The notes under the pieces: model-generated | What the model was told of the DNA's origin: nothing | The model's database searches: none | The model's input: the letters and a program-made list of their open reading frames with translations, nothing else | Program-made: the position numbers and the translations under genes | In this document: piece after piece, positions 30,625-42,701 of the stretch | How the letters are laid out: each line of letters begins with the position of its first letter | How positions within the stretch are numbered: position 1 is the stretch's first letter | Source of the DNA: Planoprotostelium fungivorum | Taxonomy: Eukaryota; Evosea; Variosea; Cavosteliida; Cavosteliaceae | Assembly (NCBI GenBank): GCA_003024175.1 | Contig: MDYQ01000364.1 | Location: 39,825 to 103,824 of the forward strand | Reading direction: 5' to 3' | Length of the DNA stretch: 64,000 bases

Positions 30625-33378
30625 TCATCTCACTCGTTGGATCTCGTTGAGTAGATTCTGCATCGATCCGTAGTCTTGAAGGATAGCTTCGAACACGCGA
30701 GGTAAAACGACCTGTCCTCGTCATCAGAAGGTGTCGCCGATGACATCACGATCCATCATCACCTGTCTCGGGCTCTTCACGACGACGCTCTTCTTCAGAT
30801 ATCCCCCCAGTGTCGTCGTCCATCTATCCTCCGTCAGATCTTCCGGCCTGTAGGGGACGATGGGAGCTGAATCATCTGAACCATCGAACAGGAGGCATGA
30901 TATGATGGGTAGATTGATTCCAATGGGACCCTTTGCCCCACGGTGACCTCGGATGGCTTCGGTGAGATGCTCCATGGTCCATTCGGTCATTCCGATGAAA
31001 TATCTCTTCCCGCTGGGTCTCTCTTCGTTCTACAACGAGACGATGAGAAGGTGGATCGATCGAATTCGTGATGATGTGGATGATGGACAGAGGGACAGGA
31101 GATAAGATGGGACAGACACGATGGTTGGTCTCTCACCTTCAATTCTGGGTTGGATAGCCTACTTTGAACGTAAAACGTGTTGTAGATATTCATGTACACT
31201 GCCGTCCTCTCTTCCGGCGTCAACTCCATGACACTCAACTGTGCACGTGAGTTTTCTGCGAGTTTTCCACGACGTCTCACTGCTTGCAGTTGTGTACTGA
31301 GCAGGGCCAAACGGATGTATTCTTTTCCTCTGCTGGCGGATGTGAAATCAAATTTTCCATCTATGGTCGTATGCCTGGGGTCACCCAATATCTTCACCAC
31401 CTTTTTCCGTGAGTTTTCCTGGAAAATTCTCCGAAATTTCCTCACCTTTTCGACTAAGGATACGGACAGGCCGACTGGGTCAGTCACCTCTGACAGGTGA
31501 AATTTCATATTATTCAGAACCAAATTCTTCGGTTCGTGGAACTGATGACGTCATCACACGTCGATCTACAACGAGCCCACCTTGAATACGTAATAGAGGT
31601 CGGGCTTGTTGTGGAAGGATTGATGCTTCGACGAGAGGGAGTGGAAGACGCCTCTGTTCATGAGACCCGTCTGCCCGAATTGAACGGCGGCGTTCATGTC
31701 TAAGAAGAGTGTTCGTCTGAGCCACAGGACAAGCTTTGTACCTGGAGGTGTGAGATGAAGAGAATCGATTTGTATCCACCGTTGAAACAGTCTACACCCT
31801 TGTGTTTCGTGAGTTTGATACCGTCGACGGGGTCTAATAGTTTGATGATGCAGTCGTCGATCTTCTGTTCGTTTATGCTGTCATCCACGGGCATATTTAC
31901 AGCTGGTTCGTTTTCAGTCAAATTATTTTCCTCTTTCTTTCGTATGATTCTCTCTTCATTTTCTCTATAATATCTTCTTTGAAAAGTCTCCATTTTTTTC
32001 TTCTCTCTTCAAATTTTCTTTTCGAAAAAAATTCTTTTGAATCGTGTCTCATTTGTACGTCTCCGTCTCTCACTCGATTCAAATGAACCTCACCTCTCAG
32101 AGATAACAACTTCTCTTGATGTAACGCCTTCTTGTCTTTCCAGAACAGAGACCTCGATTTCTTCAGCTGCGCCCTCGCCTCGCTGATGTCGAACACCTGC
32201 CCACGTCATTCCCGCCGGCGGGAGATTCAAATTTCGAATCACCTCCGTCGTTCCGTCTGCCTTCACGTCTGGCATCTTGAATTCTGGATTACTTGAAATG
32301 TTCTTCACGGTGGTACCTCTTCTCAAGGCACCTCTACCAGATATGGAATCGAAATCGCTGTCGCCAAATATAGTCCTTCCCCTCGGTGATGTGAGAGTGC
32401 GCTGGATGTTGGCGTTGTTGGGTTGTTGTTCTCTGTGATGCGGTCATTACATCGTCGATCATGATCATCACCATCTCGTTTGGATGATTTGATGTGGCAG
32501 AAGAGATGTGGATGTAGAGATGAATATGAGAAGAGAAGATGAAAAGAGACAGGGTATGGAGAAATGAGATGGATGTGATCAGATGGATGTGAGGTGAAGA
32601 TGAACTCTCACGGGGAGGTAGGCTCAGATACGACTAATCTCTTGTTCATTCCACTACTCTGACTGACAGCTCTGGGCCTTTCGGGTGGTTTGTGAGACGA
32701 GATGACTAATGATGGACTCGATTCGATCTTCGGACTTCCACCCCTGAAGGTGTTTGTATCTCTTTCTATCTCTCCGTGTTCTCGTGGATCGATGGATGTT
32801 GAAAGGTGATGATTAAGAGATCGAAAATCACCTCGATGCAGAATGGCCGATGGTTCTCGAATTACGATTTCCAGCAGGTAAGTTAGCCAGGTTCGTTGAC
32901 GATAGACGATGGGCCCAGTCTTGTTCAGAGACCTCGTAATCGGTCGGTGTTAAGACAAAGACTAATGAGCTCACTCGATATTCGTCAATTGAATCCATGT
33001 AATCGTCGACTGACTGAGTACACAGAGGTGAATCCACAGATTCATGGACGTATGGCGAATCGAGAGTGATACCCGCCTGCAGTTCTTGAGCCAATTTAGA
33101 GGCGAGAACGGTGGACTCGATTCCTGCTCCTTCGTCGTCGTCGCTCTGCGATGATCAATCGGCCGTTATGGATGATTTAAGACGTATCATCGGAATGAAC
33201 GTCTTTGAACATCTCGCGAGAGACTCTCTTCTCAAGACCCACCCAATACTCTGGCGCGGGTGATTCTGGAAGGTCTGCCTCCTCCATCAAGACACTCGCT
33301 CGACCGAAATTACTATGAAAGAAGCCTGCATCTCGTCACACGATGGATCGAATGGACATGATTACCCTCTCGGTTCAT
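30625..33378 (-). CDS. DEP-domain protein with C-terminal DUF547
   Basis: The start at 33378 (MNREG) is spliced to FFHSNFGRASVLMEEADLPE. A disordered Ser/Glu-rich region and a basic coiled-coil stretch follow (FEERRKKWRLFKEDI). The DEP domain becomes visible after a 36-nt intron: KLTKHKGVDCFNGTKLVLWL, RRTLFLDMNAAVQFGQTGLM, then KHQSFHNKPDLYYVFK. DUF547 follows: LTPEERTAVYMNIYNTFYVQ, KRYFIGMTEWTMEHLTEAIR, and, after a 33-nt intron, VVLPRVFEAILQDYGSMQNL. DEP modules target signalling proteins to membranes or GPCRs. DEP-DUF547 pairing is known from plants and protists without a defined activity. The stop is at 30625. About nine introns. Confidence 0.82.
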
Positions 33379-34298
33379 GATGTGCTGTCCCCGTGTGGTT
33401 TGGTTTGGTTTGCTAATTTCTAACGGGAAGAAAATTGAATGAAAACTGCTGATTGACCTGTCAGCTGGTCAACTAAAGAAAACTAGAGGGCTGGACGCAG
33501 CAACGGGTCCTGCAGGATATAGAGGATGCATTCTTCCAGCCTGCATGATGGATGGTGGACCAACGGTTATTCATACGAACGTTCATCTTGACACGGGGTG
33601 ACGGGGTGCTCAGGAATCTGAGATCCGCTGAAGGAATACGATTCAAGCTGCGACCGATCCAAGCCACCACCACGCGAGCGTCTGTCTCTCAACAGCCTTC
33701 ATACAACACATTCGACCGTCAGCCACGCACACATCGAGACACACCGATGGCCTCTTTGAGGCATCCGGCACGATGGATCGCTTAAGAGGGTGAGAACTGA
33801 AGAGGTTTAACCATCTGAGGGAGAGCGCTCTCATCTCAGAATCCTCGCGATGTGTGGGGGTGATGTGGTGCACACGCGGCTGAAGCGGATAATTTCATCG
33901 GGCTCTTTTGGCTTCAGTGTGTTGATGGGCCAAGTCGGCATGATGTTAGACGAACTGAGCCCACCGGCTTTCTATTCGGAAAGGTGAATGCCACACCATC
34001 AGCTTCTGTTCTCCATATCCTTCCTATTTGAATGACCTGGACCACCACCCACTCATCTCCTCCTCACATCGACGAGAAGTGAATGAGACTTCCCTCGTGA
34101 TATGATATCTTGTGCAGTGATAGAAGATTGCTTAAGACAATTTGAAGACTGTCAGCGTTTGCCTAAGGAGTTCGCAGTTTGTTCGCATATCTTGCGGTGA
34201 ACCCAAAAAAAAAGAGGACAAGGTCGGAAAAAACGGGAAGGTGGGATAATCGTCGACGATTATCTCAGTCTTTTCACAGCAACACAACAGCAGGTAGC
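33379..34298. other. Intergenic region upstream of the S1/P1 nuclease
   Basis: About 920 bp. A plus-strand reading from 33851 gives a 45-residue peptide (MCGGDVVHTRLKRIISSG, ending AFYSER) before a possible GTGAAT donor, but no in-phase second exon was found. The last 200 bp, with TATCTTGTGCAG and A-rich AAAAAAAAAG, presumably holds the promoter of the nuclease gene. Confidence 0.3.
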
Positions 34299-35299
34299 AT
34301 GAAAGCCACACTTATTCTTGCCGTTCTCCTCGTAGCTCAGTGCTCCGCATGGGGTCAGGAGGGACACAAGGTTGTCGCTCAGATCGGTGAGATGAGGTAG
34401 TTTAGAGGATGGATTCTGATCGAACTGTCACAGCTGCTGATCGTCTGTCCCAAGCCAGCAAGGACTACATTTCAGAGCTACTGAAGGGAACTCAGTATGA
34501 TACTCTGCCCGATATTGCCCCTCTGGCTGACGATTACGATCACAACTCTGCTGTGAGTGGCAGGAGGTTCTTTACAAGGTACTGACCGTCTTTTTAGGGA
34601 AGATGGTCCTCCGTCTGCCACTATGTCAACCTCCCCCGTGATGCAACTGCATACGATCCCAGCTACTGTGGCAAGTGCTGTGTAGTCAACGCCATCGGTA
34701 ACTACACCAGTAAGTCCCATCCATCTTAAAATGTTCTCGTCTTGACACCCCACAGACAGAATCAGCAAGGAGCTCCAGCACGATTCTGGTGTCTGTGAAT
34801 TTGGAAGAGGCGAGGAGCCCTGCCCCCTCGAGTTCCTCACTCACTACATTGGAGACATCCACCAGCCCCTCCACGTGCGTTGTGATCTCTCACAATGAAG
34901 AAACTTCTCACACAACTGCAGGTCTCTTACGGAGATGATGCCGGAGGTAACAAGGTCAAGGTTGACTTCCTCGGCAAGCACACCAACCTCCACTCTGTCT
35001 GGGACACATACATCATCCAGAAGTGGTTGAAGGACTTCTCTGATGCCAGCGAGTACCTCGAGAAGCTCATCCAGGACAACGCCGACAAGATCGCCAAGAT
35101 CGAGGCCTCCACTGACCCCGTCGATTGGGCCAACGAATCATGGACCATCACCACCACCGACGTCTACAACTTCCAGGGAAGCGAATTAGACGAGGGCTAC
35201 TTCAAGGCCAACTTGCCCACCATCCAGTGGCGTCTCATCTCTGCTGGTGTTCGTCTGGCTGCCACCCTCAACAACCTCACTGCTAACAACAGAAAATAG
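34299..35299 (+). CDS. Secreted S1/P1-type zinc-dependent nuclease
   Basis: A signal peptide (MKATLILAVLLVAQCSA) is followed by WGQEGHKVVAQIA. The tryptophan that becomes the mature N-terminus is a zinc ligand in this family. Other ligands are visible: GH in EGHK, Asp in LADDYDHNS, His in VCHYVNLP, the FLTHYIGDIHQPLHV block, and HSVWDTYI. The family cleaves single-stranded DNA and RNA using three zinc ions, is exported or lysosomal, and releases nutrients or phosphate. The C-terminus (WRLISAGVRLAATLNNL) is the usual final helix. Four short introns are seen. Codon choice is strongly C-ending in the last exon, consistent with high expression. Confidence 0.95.
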
Positions 35300-36053
35300 A
35301 GCAGGATTGAACCTCTTTTGTAATCGATTCTTTCTTCTTTGTGATGATGGCATCTCATTCTACGTTTCATCTCGATCTGGACGATGAACGTAAGATATGT
35401 TGGTCGATTTGCCCTCTGATCTCACTCTGTGGGAGGAAACATGTGTGGTAGATTACTTGAAGATGGGTTTAGGGATGTTACATCATCAAAAAGTGAGATG
35501 GAGATCAGAAGAAAAGATCGACACGCATTTCTTCAAGATGTTCTATTAACAACCCTCTTCAGAGTATCCGGAGACCTACATCGCGATCAATAAGAGATTA
35601 CTTCTCTGTATAAGAGATCGTCTATATGTTGCTCATCTGAATGATTTGGTGTATTTTTTTCATCAGAGAACTCGTATGAGTGGTGCATAGATTTATAATC
35701 ATGGCGTGTGTCGTATAAATGAATAAAGTGAGCGTCTCTCACCTCCTCCTGATCTGTGTCTGTCTTCTCATCGTTCTTCAGTTTGCGGAAGATATCTTCC
35801 CCATGATATCACGATCTACAATCATCAACGGTTGAAATTTATTGTTGATTTATCGAACATTTATGGTGTTCAACGATGAACGAAAAAGAGGATTGGCATT
35901 CTTTCTAAACAAGTCTCTTCACGATCCATTCATCACGTCCACACAATCTCCACCATCATCTCACATCACGATCTCCACCATCATCTCACATCACGATCTC
36001 CACCATCATCTCACATCACGATCTCCATCTTACACAGTTCACTTTATACAAAT
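35300..36053. other. Intergenic region between convergent nuclease and BRPF/JADE genes
   Basis: About 750 bp without coding support. It includes three exact tandem copies of a 25-bp unit (ATCTCCACCATCATCTCACA plus TCACG) at 35946-36020, close to the 3' end of the BRPF/JADE-like gene. Confidence 0.5.
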
Positions 36054-38551
36054 TCAAGCCCTCTTCCTCCTCTTCGGCGACGTCCTCCTTACCAGCTTGA
36101 CAGGAACAGCGACACGTCCCGTGAAGGACTTCCTCTTTCTCTTCTTGTTCTTCGTCCTCTTTAGAGGTTGACTCGTCGGTGATGGAGGTGGAGGGGAGGA
36201 CGGTGCTGATGATTGTGGCGATGGACTTCGGTTCTTCTTCACGGGTGTCTTTCCGGCATTCTTCCGTGGTGAGTCATCGTCGATGATCTCTTCTTCCTCT
36301 TGTTCTTCCTCTTGTTCTTCTATCTCTTCCTCTCCACTCGATTCCTCCTTCAGTATCTCTTCCTCCTCTTCTTCTTCCTTCTCTTCTTCTTCCTTCTCTT
36401 CTTCTTCCTTCTCTTCTTCACTCTCTTCCTCCTCACTGTCCGCTGACTCTGTGGATTCTTCCTTCTCTACCTCCACGTCATCATCTGTGATCTCCTCTTC
36501 TATCTCTTCCCTCTCTTCGATCTCCTTCTCTTCTTCTCCCTCTTCTTCCTTCTCTTCTATCTCTTCCTTCTCTTCTTCCTGCTCTTCTTCTTCCTTCTCT
36601 TCTTCTTCCTTCTCTTCTTCCTTCTCCTGCATCTCATCAGACTGCATCTCATCACACGATGTCACGTCACCTCTTCGCTCGATTGTCCCCCCCTCCCCTT
36701 CTCTCGTGCTCTTCCTGCCGATCGATCCACGCTCACATTCTTCTTCTCTCCCTTCTTCTCCCTCTTCCTCCCCTTCGTCGGTGGATTCTTCACGAGTTTT
36801 CCGGGAGATTTCTTCCCCTTTCCCTCTTCTAACATCCTCCTCCTCTCTCTCAGGAGCACCTCCGTCTCGATCCATTTGATTCTCTCCTTCTTGATGGACT
36901 CTCTCTTCTTGCAGAGGTCGAGCAGTGTCCTCAGACGATCTAGATCTTGTCTGAGACGGAAGCATCTCACGCGGTACTCTCTATCGGTCAGGCCGTTTCG
37001 GAGATTGAGGCGGTTTTTCTCGTCCGGTCGCTGGATTTAGGGTTTAGCGAACGGAAGAACGGGTAAACGGAAGAACGGATGAATCACCTGAAGGAAGACG
37101 CGTAAGAGGGAGGTCCTGTGCCTCGATCTCTTCCACCTCCAGAAGAGGTACGTCTTCGATAAGAGGGTCTTTGATTCCTGTGTTTTCCTCTCGTCAAACG
37201 CAAAGTAATTGGGACTGTACAGCTGGATGACGCTGTGGAGGTGGGTCTGTTGCTGCTCGTCCAGGCAGGTGAAGCCGAAGCTGTCTTCCTTCTTGACTTC
37301 CCTGGCCTGAAGGGTCAGTTTTGGCGGGAGATTTTGGCGGGAAAGGAGATTGGGACTCACTATGGTGTGCTTCCTGCAGTACTGAGAGAACTTCTCGTTC
37401 GATTCCACGTCGATCTTGAAGCCCTCGTGACGGCCACATGTGATGTGAAAGTGCTGATTGCACTTGCTCTCTTTGCATCGCACGGAGAGACCACTCTTAT
37501 GGTCGCAGACCATGCACGTGTGGCGGGCGACCTTGGATGAGATGGAAGATGGAGTCGATATGCCATCCATCGAATCGGTATCTTCGATGATGATCTGCGG
37601 GGTCCAGAGTGCGCAGCAGAGGTGGACCCACGTCCCCTCTTCTTCCGTTTCTTTGAGAGCACCTTGAGCAGATGGACACAGAGCACAAGTCTGTGCGAAT
37701 GTGTGAGGATCGATTGAGAGTGTCGAGAGAAGGAGGCCTCACGATTTGACTCTTGTTTGGGCTCAGACATCGGTCACATTTCCAATGTTCCTCTTCATCT
37801 TCGACGCCATAACAAGCTCGGTGGACGTGGACATGACAAGTCTCGCAGAAGAGGAGAGGGTTCTCTTCTTCGTTTGAGTTGCCGTGACAGACATTGCAAT
37901 TGGTGTCTCCGTCATCTGAGAATCCAAAGAGGATATGGGGCTCTTTCATGAACCTCTGTCGCTATGTAAATAGAAGTCTTGAGAGGCTTCGACTCACAGC
38001 TGAGTTGAACTCGATCTCAAAGATCTCGATTAGAACTTCAAAAAAGTCTACGGACAGTTTCTGATGGGCGTTGTTACCATGTTTCTGGTTCACAGCAGCG
38101 ATGAATTCTTCGTCTTCTTCGTCTGCATCATATTCCGCCTTCTTCTTGTCCTCTCCATTGATCTCTGTTGAAAGGGTCAGAGGTTTTCACCATCGTCAAA
38201 ATACCTTTATGGACGTAGTAGTCAGATGGGGGCTTGAACCTCTTTCCAGGTGAAGCAGCTGTCGTCCTCGCAAGAACTCGAACGCCAGGAATGGGTACAA
38301 CTATAGAACCACTCTCTTTAATGACCCCTGTGGACAGTTCCTCTTCGGCATCAGAAGTATCATGCTGTTTTGTGTCAGCGGACTCGATCGAAATGCATTG
38401 GATCGTCCACCTTCTTTCGTTTCTTTTTCTGAGGGGTGACATCCCCAAAGAGGCCCGAGTGCTCCTCCATCTCTTTGATTCGGGCTGCATCTGTGACGAT
38501 TTCGAGTTTCGTATTCACATCGATGGCTCTAGAGCGGAGTAGTGTCGTCAT
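36054..38551 (-). CDS. BRPF/JADE-type chromatin reader: EPL1 region, PHD finger, zinc knuckle, extended PHD
   Basis: The start at 38551 gives MTTLLRSRAIDVNTKLEIV, like the N-terminus of Enhancer-of-polycomb proteins. An EPL1-like segment follows (EYDADEEDEEFIAAVNQK). The PHD finger is CNVCHGNSNEEENPLLFCET through HWKCDRCLSPNK. The extended PHD includes TWVHLCCALWTPQ, CMVCDHKSGLSVRCKES and QHFHITCGRHEGFKIDVE. A helix (TYLFWRWKRSRHRTSLLR) and RCFRLRQDLDRLRTLLDLCK match the BRPF post-PHD region. A 44-nt intron then joins an extreme Glu-rich tract (over 130 residues) and a basic nuclear tail. These proteins scaffold MYST acetyltransferase complexes on histone H3. An intron near 37031 ends in a telomere-like motif. 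No bromodomain or PWWP was found, which favours a JADE-like architecture. Confidence 0.9.
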
Positions 38552-39036
38552 AAAGGACGCACGTTGTTCTTAAACGACTCCAGCGACGTGATGATGGCAC
38601 GTGTGTTCCCTTTATGTGCTCGTTAAAATTGCGCGCGAATTATTCTCGCTTTCGCTGAGGGCCAAACTGAGAAGAAGTGTGTTCACACTGTTTCAGCCGT
38701 GTGAACAGGGGTGAGTCTTGTCTATTTGTTGGACGATTTCATCTACTGTCTAAATCATGCATAGACAGTGGGTGAGTGGATGATTAGGGTGGATGACACA
38801 GGGGACGTACTGTTTGTGTATCACGCTTTCACAATGATACATCACGAAGGGTCTTATTTCTGCCTCCTTCATCGTTTCAGCTCAGATTCTCTTACAGATG
38901 AGACGAATGAATGTACAATTCGAGCGTTTATCTGACTGGTCTCTGAGCTATTCACATGCGGTAGTGATATCTCTCGAAAAGGCAGGAGTGCGGCCTTCGC
39001 TCTCTCTTTCCATCTTGTCGATCATTGCATCCGTTT
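38552..39036. other. Intergenic region between BRPF/JADE and ubiquitin-like genes
   Basis: 485 bp. It contains TGTTCACACTGTTTCAGCCG followed by TGTGAACAGG, an inverted pair TGTTCACA/TGTGAACA (about 38681-38708), near the start of the BRPF/JADE-like gene. No ORF is supported. Confidence 0.4.
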
Positions 39037-39498
39037 CTAAGATCCTCCTCTCAGTGCAATCACAAGGTGGAAGATACTTCCCTCCGTGATATCATACGAG
39101 AATACCAATCTGTCGTCACCCATGGTACCTGTACCTCCATCAGATACAGACGTGGGTGATGTGATACGTACGACCACAGAAGATGAGCCTCTGTTGATCC
39201 CATGGGATACCCTCCATCTCTTCCAATTTCGTCTTGATATTGTGAACTCGGTCGGTACTGGTGACTCTCATTGTTGTCGTCTTTCCGCTCAATGTCTTTA
39301 TCTTACAAATGGAATCAGATTGAGATGTTCCATCCGACGCACCTTCACGAGTAACTCTTGATCTTCATGGGGTGGGAGTGTAAGGCGTTTGATCTTCTTT
39401 GAAACATGGCTGATATCGTCGTAATCTTCCTCACTATCCACAGAGGCAACCTCGTTTCTCCTCTTTAATGCTGACACGACAGAGGATGTGACCTCCAT
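39037..39498 (-). CDS. Divergent ubiquitin-like protein with N-terminal extension and C-terminal RGGS
   Basis: An exon from 39498 encodes an acidic/basic leader of about 47 residues (MEVTSSVVSALKRRNEVASV, then a KKIKRLTLPPHEDQ segment). A 41-nt intron joins ELLVK to IKTLSGKTTTMRV. The following sequence aligns with ubiquitin through LEEMEGIPWDQQRLIFCG, and after a second intron (GTCGTACG to GTACAG) SYDITEGSIFHLVIALRGGS ends the protein. Compared with ubiquitin, it keeps the beta1-beta2 turn, the EGIP..QQRLIF block, the STLHLV-like strand and the terminal LRGG, plus one extra serine. Most surface lysines are replaced. The extra residue suggests processing to a free GG as in last-unit polyubiquitin. 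It is divergent from an RGG-box gene, 182 bp apart. Confidence 0.85.
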
Positions 39499-39680
39499 CT
39501 TTCCTTCGACGTTAGAACATGCAGCCTTCTAGACGTAATCTGTCCTACCTGATCGGTGTCTATGTCGGTTGAATCTCCTGTACAATATTGCATCATCTTC
39601 CTCTGTATATGGTGTTGGCCTGATGTGATGTGTCAAGATCCGCATTTCAAAAAACACATTCGACTTTGTGGTGAGGCCAG

Positions 39681-40452
39681 ATGGAAGAAGAACCACCACA
39701 GAAGAAGAGAATGGTTCTTCCACAGCTACCTGCTGATTTCGAAGAGGATGCAGAATCTTTCGAACACACAGAACATCACGAGCCCAATCTGATTCACCAT
39801 CTACCCAACGATGAGGATGAAGACGCTCCACCTTCAGATCACGAAGATCCAATGGAACAGATGGTTCAGGTTCCTCCATCAGAAGACTCATTTGGACACA
39901 TCAGAAGATATTACAAAGACACCTTCTTCGTCGATCCTTGGGAAAAACTTCCTGTCGTCAGCGAACCACTTCCCTCTCTTCACGCCAATCGTCAATCCTC
40001 GTTTCGGCCTCCGTGTAATTTTGGACCAGACTGCAACGATCACAATCCACGTGAGTCGAATCCTCTAAATCTATCCTCACTGAAATCCATCACAGAACAT
40101 CGTGACGAATTTTATCATCCAAGGGGGGGCAGAGGCAATCGAGGTGGAAGGGGAGGAAGAGGGAGAGGAAGAGGAAGAGGCAACCGTGGTGGAAATCGTG
40201 GGGGAAGGAATCACGGTAACGAGTGAGACGTCGATCTTTGTATCATCATCACGTCTGACATGCATCCACAGACACAGACGGAACGATCATCATATGGGTG
40301 GATATACAAACGATCGTCATGCTGGTGGATATACAAACGATCGCCATGCTGGTGGATATACGAATGACCATCAGGCTGGTGGATACACAAATGATGGTCT
40401 ACCTCTATCGTTTGGACAACAGAGGAGAGGACATTGGAGGGGAAATCAGTAG
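39681..40452 (+). CDS. RGG-box protein with C-terminal GGYTND repeats
   Basis: An acidic N-terminus (MEEEPPQKKRMVLPQLPADF) leads to a conserved-looking core GHIRRYYKDTFFVDPWEKL, which resembles the 'YY..S..DPW..L' motif of MPLKIP/TTDN1-like proteins, then CNFGPDCNDHNP. A 45-nt intron is followed by a strong RGG/RG region (PRGGRGNRGGRGGRGRGRGR). A second intron gives HRRNDHHMGGYTNDRHAGGY and further GGYTNDxxA repeats, ending RRGHWRGNQ. RGG boxes bind RNA and are methylated on arginine. RNA-granule association is inference. Confidence 0.75.
40297..40398 (+). repeat. 27-bp in-frame tandem repeat (GGYTND[RH][HQ]A)
   Basis: Three full units and one partial unit of GGTGGATATACAAACGATCG plus 7 nt lie in the last exon of the RGG-box gene. 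Units vary mostly at third codon positions, so the repeat is kept as protein. Confidence 0.85.
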
Positions 40453-40596
40453 AGTTACTCACGCATCGGTTGTCGCCCAATCATCGATCGCGGGTGATCG
40501 ATTGGATGTTGATCCGCGTGTCATCGAAAATAAAATGTCACACCTCATCCATCATCATCTCGTGTAAGACATGAGTAGAATTGAAAACAAAAAACT

Positions 40597-42701
40597 TTAC
40601 AACATTCCTTGGATAGAGAGGACGATATTGTTGATGACCACTGCGATAGATACAAGAGTGACGATGATGATGGTGACCATGGCCAAGTGTGTGCCTTTGA
40701 CGTATCGATTGGGAGGAAAGACATCGAATGGAGGCTGCTCCTCTTCTGTCTCGCTCGTCACTTGTACGTGTGTCTGTCAACAGTCGGTGTGGTACTTGTC
40801 TTACTCCTTACCTCTACATCGGTCTCCTCTTTCGATGGTTCTATCTTTTCTTCTCGTGAAGTTTCACTCTTCACCTCTGATGATGAAGGATAACTGACGA
40901 TCACATCATCATCGTGATCGCGATCGTGATTCGATTCTGTCTCTTCTTCCTTCCCTTCTCGCAGTACGACAAATTCACAAGACTTCTCGTGAGATTCATC
41001 GTGGGTCATTCCTTCTTCTGTGTGTATCGTGTGTGTCTGCCGCGTGAATTTGCTCCTCCTGGATGCGATGTACAGGCAAAGTGGAATGACAAAGTTGACC
41101 ACTCCATTGATACAGAGACTCGTCCAACTGTGAAAGTGAGACGAAGAACAAAATGATCATGATGATAATGAGATGATCAGAGGGGGCGATGATGATGAAT
41201 ATGAAGGTGAATGTTTGTAGTGGATGCAGAGATTAGAGTGATATACTCGTCAATGTACTCATGATGATGTCAACTCACTTGATGACATCCAAAAAACCTG
41301 AGCCAGGATACAATAGAATCGATATGACCCAAGGAAAGACGACCGCCCAGAAGGTGGCCCAATCTATCACCTTCAGCTTCTCCTCTACAATCAACCCACT
41401 CACTCCTGTTGCATATTCCATTCTCGACCAGATTGTACTTCATGATGATAGAATACACCGCCAGTGTCGTCAGCACGGCAACCAACGGGAACAGATAGAC
41501 GCAGACGCAGGACACATAGTAGAGGGGTCTGATGTTGACCGTGCTGTCTCTTGTCATTCTACAACTTGCCACGCCAACTCACGATTCCTCTATGGCGATG
41601 AGAAGATTTGAGCCCGGGTTGAAAGTGAGAGAGAAACCTCCCAGCAACCCGATGACTGCGTAGAATACGGTCGCGGTAACTACCGAGACGGTCATCGTCT
41701 TCTTAACCGAGACCCCCGGAGCCTGCATGCGTCAGATGAGATCACGTGACGTCACAGCTCACCTTCTCGTTGCACCAACTTGGTACCGTCGTGATGAACG
41801 CAAAGTTGAATATGATGCTACCTAATACGTTGCTCTGGTCTGACGTGAAGGCAGAGACGAGTGCTGAATGAAAACCTAAGACGAAGCAGCACACCATCCA
41901 TTCGATGAAGATCAGGAGAAGCATGACTGCGGCACCTGTGAAGGTTGAGAGGTGGAAGGTGATGATGTGATGGACCTTTCTGGACGATGATGTTGTCGTC
42001 GAGATTGAAGAGACCCATCGGGATGGTGGCAGCGAGGGCCAGGAGATAGCCGATGGAGAAGACGTATTCGTCATCAAACGGTGAAGAGCCCGACTTGATG
42101 TGGATCAGATCGGTGATGATGATGTGTGATGTATAATACGATCCATTACCTCTGGAAGATGATCGGCCTGAGTCAGACCCAGAGATGAAAACCGAAAGGC
42201 GAACGTCTTTCCAAAGAGTTGGATGATGGCCTCGTCGGCAGTTTGGGCTGAGACAACGACTGCAGGAATGAAGGAGGAAATGATGGAGGCCATCAGAAGG
42301 AAGACGGTGATGATGTAAAGCCAGTGAGGGAAGAATGCCTTTGCAACTCCTGTGAATTCAACTCGTCCCTACATGATGTCAGACGAACATATCTAAAGTT
42401 TGATGGATCAGAGGAGGCATCACCTTGAATTGTTGATTACCTGGTACCCTCTCCATCGCCGCGCAGAGCATTACGGCGGACAGCCAGCTGACGCCGCCAA
42501 TCAGAAACATGGTCAAGAGAGGTCTAGATAATATCAGGATCTATTCTAAGAGGTATAGACTCACGTGACGTAGCCCGCTTGTTGGAACAAGAGGGGAACA
42601 ATCAACAAACCGGGTCCAGTGATACTGTTGACCATCAACATCACCCCTCCATAGAACCCGATGTTCTTCTCTCCACCGACCGCATCCTCTTTGGATGTCA
42701 T
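40597..42701 (-). CDS. Amino acid permease-like transporter (AAAP-like family)
   Basis: The first clear ATG (42701) gives MTSKEDAVGGEKNIGFYGGV, and TM1 contains VMLMVNSITGPGLLIVPLLF, matching the unwound 'N..GPG.L..P' helix of amino-acid transporters. About eleven membrane segments follow on separate exons (for example LYIITVFLLMASIISSFIPA, VFSIGYLLALAATIPMGLF, MTVSVVTATVFYAVIGLLGG, VCVYLFPLVAVLTTLAVYS). A long acidic cytoplasmic loop (REGKEEETESNHDRD) precedes the last helix (LAMVTIIIVTLVSIAVVI). It likely moves amino acids across the plasma or vacuolar membrane. The substrate is not predictable. The stop is at 40597. The gene is divergent from a PH-domain gene. Confidence 0.78.

Noticed and set aside
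36283-36879. A long plus-strand serine-rich open reading.
   Set aside because: It is the complement of the Glu-rich GAA/GAG tract of the BRPF/JADE-like gene.
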